A stretch of DNA of 64,000 nt from Bacteroidota bacterium (GTDB lineage: Bacteria > Bacteroidota > Bacteroidia > Chitinophagales > Chitinophagaceae): positions 1-64,000 of the forward strand of contig VGMN01000008.1 of assembly GCA_016866355.1 (NCBI GenBank). The letters run 5' to 3'. Below are positions 54,469-61,597 of this stretch, piece by piece (positions within the stretch are counted from its first letter, which is position 1; every line of letters begins with the position of its first letter). A program made the translations under genes and the position numbers. The notes under the pieces are model-generated. The model worked only from the letters and a program-made list of their open reading frames with translations, was not told the origin of the DNA and searched no databases.

Positions 54469-56685
54469 TCAACGAAGAATGGTTACGTTACCCGTTCTGG
54501 ATTCCACTTTATTATTGATCAATTGGAAACTGATCACGTAATAGTACGTGCCATCAGGAAGTGGCTTTCCACTATACGTTCCATCCCATGTATTTTTATA
54601 GTTCAAGTCTTCAAAAACTTTTGCTCCGTATCGGTTAAAGACCTGTGCCCTTGCCTTAATCAAACAGTTTCCATTAGTAATTAACCAACGATCATTCACC
54701 CCATCTCCATTTGGAGTAAAGGCATTCATTGGTTTGATACAATATGGCACAACGGTGATGGTCATATCGTCGGTAGCGATACAACCCAGGTTGGTGGTAA
54801 CACGCAATGCATACGTTGTGGTGATAGCAGGTGTAGCAGCAGGATTTAAAATGGCTGGATTATTTAAACCGGTAGAGGGAGACCACAAGTACGATCCAGC
54901 AGAACCGGTGGCTTGCATAGCATACACATCACCGGCAATGATGATAGCATCAGGCCCGGCGTTGGCAGTAGCTCCCGGGAATATGGTGATGTTCATACTC
55001 TGACGGGTGGTACAAGTACCTAAACGTGCTTCCAATGTGTAAGCCGTTGTTGCAGCAGGAGCAAATACCGGTGTAGCAATAGCAGGGTTACTGACCCCTG
55101 TTGTGGGTGTCCAACTGAAAATAGTGGCATTGGTATTTACAGTTGGAGTAAATGAATTTCCAAAACAGATGCTAGTTCCATTGATAGGATCTAGCGTTAA
55201 AGTATTTGTGAAAGTGATAGTGATAGCTGTTGTTGAGGTACAGGTAGTAACAGGATTTCTTGTAACCACACTATAATTACCCCCCGCTAATCCCGTAAAA
55301 GTATTGGAGGATTGCCATGTAGTCCCTCCATTTATGCTGTATTCATAGGGAGGATTGCCTCCACCTGTTGCAGTGATAGTTATGGTTCCAGGCGTGGTGC
55401 AATTAGCGTCTGTTTTTGCAATAGTTTGCGATAAATTATTAGTCAACGCCAAGGTTACGGGTTGTGGCCCAGAGGTACAGTTGTTGACATCTTTCACTAA
55501 GACATTATAAGTGCCGCCCCCTAAACCAGTGAACACGTTAGAGGCTTGCCACGTAGTACCACCATTGATACTATACTGATAAGGAGCCGTTCCCCCTAGT
55601 GCCGTTACAGTGATAGTTCCATTAGGGGCACAGTTAGGATCTGTTTTAGCTGCTGTTGCACTGGGGCCAACTTTTTTTACAAAAACAGTGTCGGTGAAGT
55701 TGACATCATTTGCCGGGTTGTTGCAATCTCCATAAGTTACTTGTACAACATAGGCTGTACTATCCGCAGTAGGACAGATATTTTGAAAGTTCAAATTCAA
55801 AACACCAGGTGTGGTGGCAGAACTAGTATCACCAGTAGCAACCTGTGTACCATTCACAAATAATTTAGCAGACTTGAATCGGGGGGTGCCGCCACTAGGT
55901 AAAAAACGATAGCACTCATTCATGCCAGTGCTACCCCACTGTGTTGCATTTTTTCCAGGCGCAGCAACAGCCTGTGTACGCGTACCATCTTGCATTCCTA
56001 AAATAGTGTTACCGCCATTCCAAGCGGTACAGAAAGGCTTGTCTTGAATATACACCTCAACGATACCTGTGCCCTCATACAGTACCATTTGGTGTGTAGC
56101 CCTTTGTGTAGTGCAGCTAGAGCCAAAGTAAGGAACATCATTGTAGCTGGCTATGAAACGACGCTTTGGTGCGGCACCCTCAATTCGCCATTCAATTTTT
56201 TTATTAGCGGAAGAAAGTCCCGGATCAATGTCATGATAAGGGCCAAAGATCATGTTAGCTGTATAAACTGTGTTGGGAATAGCACCAGTTGTGCTGCTAA
56301 TAGAATAGCCACTACCAAAACCAGCACGACTGATATCGAAAGTGATGGCAGAATTGGAGCCCATTAATAGTGAGGTAAAACTATTGTTGTAAAAACAAAA
56401 ACTAAAAGGAATTGCAATTACCTGACTCCAGGTATCATCAATATAAATGGAGCTTACTACATTACCCGTAGGAGTGGTGTAGGCAAATGGCACATAAGAA
56501 GGTGTGGTAACTAAATAGCCACTGGTTTGCTTGATGTGCGGCACTTGTACGCTTATGGGTGTACAGGAAGTGCCACAGGGCAATTGAATAACCCGGTTAG
56601 CAATAGTAAAAGTTGTGGCAGGGTTCTGGGCATGCGTTGCTGAAATTACAAACAAGAGTAAAAGCCCTGTTAAAATTTTTCTCAT
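54469..56685 (-). CDS. SprB-repeat surface protein with type B T9SS C-terminal domain
   Basis: 738 residues with a signal peptide (MRKILTGLLLLFVISATHAQ). The N-terminal head (about 25-330; IPFSFCFYNNSFTSLLMGSN, THQMVLYEGTGIVEVYIQ) is homologous to that of the gene at 47484. Two SprB repeats follow (CAPNGTITVTALGGTAPYQY; CTTPGTITITATGG), then two PKD/Ig-like domains and a CHU_C type B signal (MNAFTPNGDGVNDRW, FNRYGAKVFED, NTWDGTYSGKPLPDGTYYY). It is a shorter relative of the 1234-residue protein and is paired with the adjacent PorP/SprF protein. Expected on the cell surface. Confidence 0.88.
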   Translation of the reverse strand: MRKILTGLLLLFVISATHAQNPATTFTIANRVIQLPCGTSCTPISVQVPHIKQTSGYLVTTPSYVPFAYTTPTGNVVSSIYIDDTWSQVIAIPFSFCFYNNSFTSLLMGSNSAITFDISRAGFGSGYSISSTTGAIPNTVYTANMIFGPYHDIDPGLSSANKKIEWRIEGAAPKRRFIASYNDVPYFGSSCTTQRATHQMVLYEGTGIVEVYIQDKPFCTAWNGGNTILGMQDGTRTQAVAAPGKNATQWGSTGMNECYRFLPSGGTPRFKSAKLFVNGTQVATGDTSSATTPGVLNLNFQNICPTADSTAYVVQVTYGDCNNPANDVNFTDTVFVKKVGPSATAAKTDPNCAPNGTITVTALGGTAPYQYSINGGTTWQASNVFTGLGGGTYNVLVKDVNNCTSGPQPVTLALTNNLSQTIAKTDANCTTPGTITITATGGGNPPYEYSINGGTTWQSSNTFTGLAGGNYSVVTRNPVTTCTSTTAITITFTNTLTLDPINGTSICFGNSFTPTVNTNATIFSWTPTTGVSNPAIATPVFAPAATTAYTLEARLGTCTTRQSMNITIFPGATANAGPDAIIIAGDVYAMQATGSAGSYLWSPSTGLNNPAILNPAATPAITTTYALRVTTNLGCIATDDMTITVVPYCIKPMNAFTPNGDGVNDRWLITNGNCLIKARAQVFNRYGAKVFEDLNYKNTWDGTYSGKPLPDGTYYYVISFQLINNKVESRTGNVTILR

Positions 56686-56854
56686 CGGCAGTTGGTTTAG
56701 TAATGAGCAGCCCGTATTTATTTTTTTGGGACGAACAGCACCTTGTGTTCAAATCTAAGTTTTTTAGCGGTTTTTGTGAAAAAAAGACCCTAATAGCCTG
56801 TGTTTTTTACGCAACAATTTGGGATTTTATGCGAGGGAAACTGAAAAAAAGGCT

Positions 56855-56862
56855 TACATTTG
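56855..56862 (+). promoter_or_regulatory. -7 box of tRNA-Leu (and probably tig)
   Basis: TACATTTG, perfect TAnnTTTG, 21 bases before the mature tRNA 5' end. No other -7 box lies between the tRNA and tig. Confidence 0.6.
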
Positions 56863-56883
56863 CAACCCCTTAACCAAGGGTAC

Positions 56884-56965
56884 CCGGATGTGGTGAAATT
56901 GGTAGACACGTCAGACTTAGGATCTGATGCCGCAAGGTTTGGGGGTTCGAGTCCCTCCATCCGGA
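56884..56965 (+). tRNA. tRNA-Leu (anticodon TAG)
   Basis: Acceptor CCGGATG pairs with CATCCGG. The anticodon arm is TCAGA-CTTAGGA-TCTGA with TAG in the centre. There is a long variable arm, as expected for a class II tRNA, and the T arm has GGTTCGAGTCC. Length 82 bases; the 3' CCA is not encoded. Confidence 0.95.
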
Positions 56966-56988
56966 CTTAGTACCGCTTAAATTGTTCT

Positions 56989-58371
56989 ATGGCAACCATC
57001 TCCCGATCTAACATCGGCAACCTGCACGACAAAATCACCGTCAAACTAGACAAAACCGATTACCTCCCCACTTTCGAAAAAGCACTGAAAGAATATGGCC
57101 GTAAAGCTAATATTCCAGGATTTCGTAAAGGGATGGTTCCTGCCGGACTAATCAAAAAAATGTACGGCCCCTCTTTATTTACTGACGAGGTGCTAAAAAC
57201 AGTGGATCGTGAACTAATTGGTTGGTTGCAAACTGAAAAAGTGAACATTTTTGCACAACCGTTGCCACTTGAAACTGACTTACAACAATTAGACGTCAAT
57301 AATCCATTAGATTATGTATTCCATTTTGAAATTGGGCTGAAGCCACCTTTTAAATTGCCTGATTTAGCCAAGGCAAAAACTACTCGCTATGTAGTCACTG
57401 TAACAGAGGAAATGATTGATAGTGAAGTAACGCGTTTGCAGAACCGCTATGGCAACATGAAAGACCAAGAGACGGTGGAGAGCGAGGAGAATGTGATCAA
57501 TGTAAATTTTACTGAGTCCGATGCGCAGGGAAATCCAATTGAAGGCGGAGCTACCAAAGAAAACTCCTTGTTAGTTAAATATTTCGCTGAGAAAAAAAGA
57601 GCAGGCTGGATGGGAAAGAAAGTGGGAGATCAACTCACTTTGTCTTTGAAAGAAGCTTTTGAGGAAAAAGAAAGAGAGTGGATCATAAGTGACATGGGCC
57701 TTGACAAAGCCGATCCGGCATCAGCAAACAAATATTTTACTATTAGTCTCACTAAAGTAGGACTGCTAGAAAAAAAAGAGTTGAATGAAGAATTCTTCAA
57801 CCAGCTTTATCCCGGTAAAGAAGTAAAAACCTTGGAAGAATTTCGTGGTAAAATCAAAGAAGAAATTGAAGCTTATTGGGCAGGTCAAGCAACCAATCAG
57901 TTACATGACCAGCTTTACCACCAATTGTTAGACACTGCAAAAATGGATTTCCCAGAGAGCTTCTTGAAAAAGTGGTTGAAAACGCAGGGAGAAACCCCCA
58001 AAACAGATGAGGAAGTAGAAGCAGATTTTCCAAAGTTTACCAGTCAGCTTAAATGGACACTTATTTCTGAACAGATTGTAAAAGAAAATAATATTCAGGT
58101 TGACCCCGAAGAGATTCGCGGATTTGCTAAAAATCAACTCTTCAGTTACATGGGCGGTGCCGGATTAGCAGATGATCAACCCTGGGTAAACAACTACACT
58201 GAACGGATGATGAAGGATCGTAAGTTCGTAGAAGACGCCTACCATCGTATCCAAACGCAGAAGATATTTGAGTGGGGAGCAGCCTTACTAAAGCCCAGTG
58301 ACAAGCCTATTGAGGCAGAGGCTTTTACCAAAATGGTCGAGGGCATCAGCACCATCATCATTGATCCCTAG
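56989..58371 (+). CDS. tig: Trigger factor
   Basis: Ribosome-bound chaperone and peptidyl-prolyl isomerase that meets nascent chains. 460 residues. The ribosome-binding tail region contains GFRKGMVPAGLIKKMYG (the GFRxGxxP signature at about 41-48). The middle PPIase domain is degenerate (VNFTESDAQGNPIEGG), as in other Bacteroidota trigger factors, and the long C-terminal helical arms follow. The ATG lies 23 bases after tRNA-Leu with no promoter in between. The clp genes follow in the same direction. Confidence 0.94.
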   Translation: MATISRSNIGNLHDKITVKLDKTDYLPTFEKALKEYGRKANIPGFRKGMVPAGLIKKMYGPSLFTDEVLKTVDRELIGWLQTEKVNIFAQPLPLETDLQQLDVNNPLDYVFHFEIGLKPPFKLPDLAKAKTTRYVVTVTEEMIDSEVTRLQNRYGNMKDQETVESEENVINVNFTESDAQGNPIEGGATKENSLLVKYFAEKKRAGWMGKKVGDQLTLSLKEAFEEKEREWIISDMGLDKADPASANKYFTISLTKVGLLEKKELNEEFFNQLYPGKEVKTLEEFRGKIKEEIEAYWAGQATNQLHDQLYHQLLDTAKMDFPESFLKKWLKTQGETPKTDEEVEADFPKFTSQLKWTLISEQIVKENNIQVDPEEIRGFAKNQLFSYMGGAGLADDQPWVNNYTERMMKDRKFVEDAYHRIQTQKIFEWGAALLKPSDKPIEAEAFTKMVEGISTIIIDP

Positions 58372-58456
58372 GCTTAAAAGCCTGACAGCCTGTCTACAAT
58401 TTTGCTGACCCACCTTTTGGTCGGATATTTGCTGTTTGTATTTCAAATTCAATACT

Positions 58457-59149
58457 ATGAGCATCCGATCCGAGTTCGAGAAGTATGCCGTAAAGCACCG
58501 GGGCATTTCCAGTAACACTCTCCATCAGTATGCCAATCACCTGGTAACAGGTATGACGCCTAATATCATTGAGGAGCGTTCACTGAATGTGGCCGTAATG
58601 GATGTATACAGCCGATTGATGATGGACCGCATCATCTTTTTGGGATATCCCATCAATGACGAAGTGGCCAATATCATAACCGCACAGTTATTATTTCTGG
58701 ATTCTGCAGACCGTTCCCGCGATATCAATATGTATATCAACAGCCCGGGCGGAAGTGTTTATGCAGGGTTAGGCGTTTATGATACCATGCAGTATGTGAG
58801 TCCTGATATTGCCACTATCTGTATTGGGGTAGCTGCTTCTATGGCATGTGTGTTACTGGGAGCGGGAACCAAAGGAAAGCGTGCAGCACTCAAGCACTCT
58901 CGCATCATGATGCATCAGCCCAGTGGTGCTATTGGTGGACAAGCCAGCGATATTGAAATAACCGTTAAGGAAATTCGCAAACTCAAAAAAGAGTTATACG
59001 AAGTAGTACATGCGCACACTGGCAAATCCGTTGAGCAAATTGAAAAAGATTTTGATCGTGATAATTGGATGACCGCCATCGAAGCCAAAGAATATGGCCT
59101 AGTAGATGAAGTATTGGTAACCAATCCACGTAAACAAAAGAAAGATTAA
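58457..59149 (+). CDS. clpP: ATP-dependent Clp protease proteolytic subunit (copy 1)
   Basis: 230 residues with a long N-terminal extension (about 35 residues) before IIEERSLNVAVMDVYSRLM, probably processed. Catalytic Ser128 (GVAASMA), His153 (MMHQPSG) and an Asp in KDFDRDNWM (about 200-202) are present. The start is the ATG that follows a short leader; an upstream TTG-type extension adds only seven residues. The second copy starts 4 bases after the stop. The two proteins are clearly diverged (INSPGGSVYAGLGVYDT versus [17 protein letters not shown]). Confidence 0.94.
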   Translation: MSIRSEFEKYAVKHRGISSNTLHQYANHLVTGMTPNIIEERSLNVAVMDVYSRLMMDRIIFLGYPINDEVANIITAQLLFLDSADRSRDINMYINSPGGSVYAGLGVYDTMQYVSPDIATICIGVAASMACVLLGAGTKGKRAALKHSRIMMHQPSGAIGGQASDIEITVKEIRKLKKELYEVVHAHTGKSVEQIEKDFDRDNWMTAIEAKEYGLVDEVLVTNPRKQKKD

Positions 59150-59153
59150 TCCC

Positions 59154-59783
59154 ATGAATAGAGAAACCTATTATTCCACCAATTGGAAAATGGAGGACGA
59201 AGAAGAGAAGGAAGAACAACCCAAGTCAGATATTGGTATGTTTAGCAAAAAACTTGAACGCTATTTTTTTGAAAAGCGTGCAGTTTATCTATGGGGTGTT
59301 GTAGATGACAAGAGTGCCAAAGATGTAGTAAGCAAACTCCTATTATTGGAAGCAGACAAACCGGGTACCGAGATAAAATTTTATATCAATAGTCCCGGAG
59401 GTGTAGTAACCAGTGGTATGGTGATTTATGATAGCATGCAACTAATCAGTAGTCCCGTTAGCACTATTTGTATGGGATTAGCCGCTTCTATGGGCAGCGT
59501 TTTGCTCAGTGGCGGTGTCAAAGGAAAGCGATATATCTATCCCCATGGCGAAGTAATGATTCACCAACCCTCGTTGGGTGGCTTTATCAGAGGTGTGAGT
59601 GCAGATTTGGAGATCCAAGCTGAGCAAACACGCCGTGTAAAAGAAATTGGAGCGGGTATACTCGCTAAAAACTGCGGAAAAAGTGTGGAACAAATTATGA
59701 AAGACTTTGACCGTGATTACTGGATGGATGCCAAACAAGCAATTGAGTATGGCATCGCGGACAAGTTGGTTGAAAAAATATAA
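59154..59783 (+). CDS. clpP: ATP-dependent Clp protease proteolytic subunit (copy 2)
   Basis: 209 residues. The N-terminus is acidic ([14 protein letters not shown]) and unlike the first copy. The catalytic triad is intact: Ser112 (GLAASMG), His137 (VMIHQPS) and an Asp in DFDRDYWM. It may form a mixed tetradecamer with copy 1, as ClpP1P2 of Mycobacterium and some other bacteria do; that is inferred. It is 4 bases after copy 1 and 2 bases before clpX, so all three are made together. Confidence 0.93.
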   Translation: MNRETYYSTNWKMEDEEEKEEQPKSDIGMFSKKLERYFFEKRAVYLWGVVDDKSAKDVVSKLLLLEADKPGTEIKFYINSPGGVVTSGMVIYDSMQLISSPVSTICMGLAASMGSVLLSGGVKGKRYIYPHGEVMIHQPSLGGFIRGVSADLEIQAEQTRRVKEIGAGILAKNCGKSVEQIMKDFDRDYWMDAKQAIEYGIADKLVEKI

Positions 59784-59785
59784 CC

Positions 59786-61027
59786 ATGGCAAAGAACACC
59801 CTGCATTGTGCTTTTTGTGGACGTAGTCGGGACGAAGTAAAAATTTTGATAGCCGGACAGGAAGGGCATATCTGCGAAAACTGTGTTGAGCATGCCCGTG
59901 AAATCATTGGTCAGGAACTGACGGCCAAGGAGGAAAAAGCAAAATCCTCTTTCAAGTTAACGGTCAAGAAGCCAATTGAAATAAAAAAGTTTTTGGACGA
60001 ATATGTGATTGGACAAGATGATGCCAAAAAAGTTTTATCCGTAGCCGTTTACAATCACTACAAGCGTCTACAACAAAAAAATGCAGAGTCCAAAGAAGCA
60101 GAGATTGAAATTGAAAAAAGTAATATTGTAATGGTGGGCGAAACAGGCACCGGTAAAACCCTGTTGGCCAAAAGTATTGCTAGACTATTAAATGTTCCGT
60201 TTGCTATTGTAGATGCCACCGTTTTTACCGAGGCTGGCTATGTAGGAGAAGATGTAGAAAGTATCTTAACAAGATTACTACAGGTATGTAATTACGACGT
60301 AGCCGCTGCCGAACGTGGTATAGTATACATCGATGAGATAGACAAGATTGCACGCAAGGGGGATAACCCTTCCATCACAAGAGATGTAAGCGGTGAAGGT
60401 GTCCAACAAGGGATGCTCAAATTATTGGAGGGCACAGATGTGCTGGTACCCCCGCAAGGTGGTCGCAAACATCCTGAGCAAAAGTTAATTAAGATAAATA
60501 CACAGAATATTCTTTTTATCTGTGGAGGCGCTTTTGATGGAATCGATAAGGTTATTGCACGACGTGTCCAAACCAATACCATCGGCTTTAATGTGGACAA
60601 AGAATTACAAGAAAGTCGTCAAAAAAATCTCTTACGCTTTGTCAATGCTACGGATCTAAAACAATTTGGGCTTATCCCTGAATTATTAGGAAGACTACCC
60701 GTGGTCACACACCTGGATCCGCTGGATGCTCCTACCCTTCGGTTGATTTTGACCACTCCTAAGAATGCATTAATCAAACAATATACCCGTTTATTTGAAA
60801 TGGAAGGCATCAAACTAACCATCGAAGAAGGTGTATTGGACTTTATGGTAAATAAAGCCATGGAATACAAATTGGGCGCCCGCGGTTTGCGCAGCATCTG
60901 TGAAAGTATTTTAACTGACGCGATGTATGAATTGCCCTCGGCCGCTGTCAAACAATTCCATTTGAATCTAGATTACACACAACGTCACTTTGAAAAAAGT
61001 ACCATCAATTTTTTAAAAGTCGCTTAA
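59786..61027 (+). CDS. clpX: ATP-dependent Clp protease ATP-binding subunit ClpX
   Basis: AAA+ unfoldase that feeds substrates to ClpP. 413 residues. The N-terminal C4 zinc finger has Cys8, Cys11, Cys30 and Cys33. Walker A GETGTGKT is at 118-125 and Walker B IVYIDE at 179-184. The IGF loop (TNTIGFNV) that docks on ClpP is present at about 268. Sensor region [11 protein letters not shown] is near the C-terminus. Confidence 0.97.
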   Translation: MAKNTLHCAFCGRSRDEVKILIAGQEGHICENCVEHAREIIGQELTAKEEKAKSSFKLTVKKPIEIKKFLDEYVIGQDDAKKVLSVAVYNHYKRLQQKNAESKEAEIEIEKSNIVMVGETGTGKTLLAKSIARLLNVPFAIVDATVFTEAGYVGEDVESILTRLLQVCNYDVAAAERGIVYIDEIDKIARKGDNPSITRDVSGEGVQQGMLKLLEGTDVLVPPQGGRKHPEQKLIKINTQNILFICGGAFDGIDKVIARRVQTNTIGFNVDKELQESRQKNLLRFVNATDLKQFGLIPELLGRLPVVTHLDPLDAPTLRLILTTPKNALIKQYTRLFEMEGIKLTIEEGVLDFMVNKAMEYKLGARGLRSICESILTDAMYELPSAAVKQFHLNLDYTQRHFEKSTINFLKVA

Positions 61028-61037
61028 TAAGCAACCT

Positions 61038-61181
61038 ATGCAAGAACTTATCGATAAACTCAAAGCAGAAGCGGGACTTACTGACCAACAAGCAACACAA
61101 GTATTATTAATCTTAAAGGATTACGTTGCTGAAAAATACCCGATGCTAGCTGGCATGGCAAAGAATTTCTTTGGGAAATAA
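61038..61181 (+). CDS. 47-residue helical protein downstream of clpX
   Basis: A complete ATG-to-TAA frame of 48 codons, 10 bases after the clpX stop. The protein starts MQELIDKLKAEAGLTDQQ, continues ATQVLLILKDYVAEKYPM and ends LAGMAKNFFGK. Amphipathic helices and the KYPMLAGM turn look like a real small protein of the kind that recurs in Bacteroidota. The codon use and tight spacing support translation with clpX. Function unknown; a Clp accessory role is only suggested by position. Confidence 0.65.
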   Translation: MQELIDKLKAEAGLTDQQATQVLLILKDYVAEKYPMLAGMAKNFFGK

Positions 61182-61365
61182 CCTTCGCAATTACATTTCA
61201 ACGAATCATACTTTCCTCGTCATAGTCTGTTGCTCATTTCAGCGGATCATACACTCCTCTGCGAAGAAATAAAAAATTGAGATAATAAGAATCCTACATA
61301 AAAGGAAGGACCTTGCTTCAAATTTAAAACCTTAGCTGATTTTAATTTCTTTATTCCTTGGCCTG

Positions 61366-61549
61366 TTTTTTTCATGCATACTAACGAGGCATCGGTAAAA
61401 TAAACGACGGCTTTGCCGAAAGTGGGTTGATGATGAGCCCATAGAAGCCGGCGCTGTTTGAGGCCCGAAGGGCCGAGTTCGCCGGCTTCGGGCGAAACAT
61501 AAACCCACTTAGTTTATTTTATCGCAGCCAAGGGAGTATGCATAAAAAA
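61366..61549. repeat. 184-base imperfect inverted-repeat (long hairpin) element
   Basis: Nested paired arms from outside in: TTTTTT-C-ATGCATACT with AGTATGCATAAAAAA (15 bp, one bulge); CGGTAAAATAAAC (393-405) with GTTTATTTTATCG (512-524); AAGTGGGTT (420-428) with AACCCACTT (502-510); GCCC with GGGC; GAAGCCGGCG (444-453) with CGCCGGCTTC (480-489); and an apical GGCCC-GAA-GGGCC (462-474). A side hairpin CGGC-TTT-GCCG sits at 408-418. Coordinates in brackets are offsets from 61000. It may be a structured RNA, a MITE/REP-like element or a bidirectional terminator. Confidence 0.75.
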
Positions 61550-61572
61550 TCCCGTCGATGAAGACAGGATTT
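61544..61572 (-). terminator. Intrinsic terminator of nrdJ
   Basis: On the minus strand AAATCC-T-GTC pairs with GAC-G-GGATTT around TTCATC and runs into TTTTTT. The T-run is also the outer arm of the long hairpin element. Confidence 0.7.
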
Positions 61573-61597
61573 GAAATAAAGCAATCGTTAGTTAAAA

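Larger units (their letters stand above)
61182..61597. other. Gene-free stretch between clpX unit and nrdJ
   Basis: 416 bases between convergent transcription units with no credible coding frame. The left half (61182-61365) is AT-rich and unremarkable apart from a short TTCGCA/TGCGAA inverted pair. The right half holds the long hairpin element and the nrdJ terminator described separately. Confidence 0.7.

Noticed and set aside
58370-58394. Terminator after tig (AGGCTT-AA-AAGCCT and GACA-GCC-TGTC)
   Set aside because: The two small stems are real, but the first overlaps the stop codon and no T-run follows directly, so a terminator is not supported. Transcription may continue into clpP.
61366-61549. 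Integron attC site
   Set aside because: The element is a long hairpin, but the ends lack the RYYYAAC and GTTRRRY core sites, and no integrase or cassette array is nearby.
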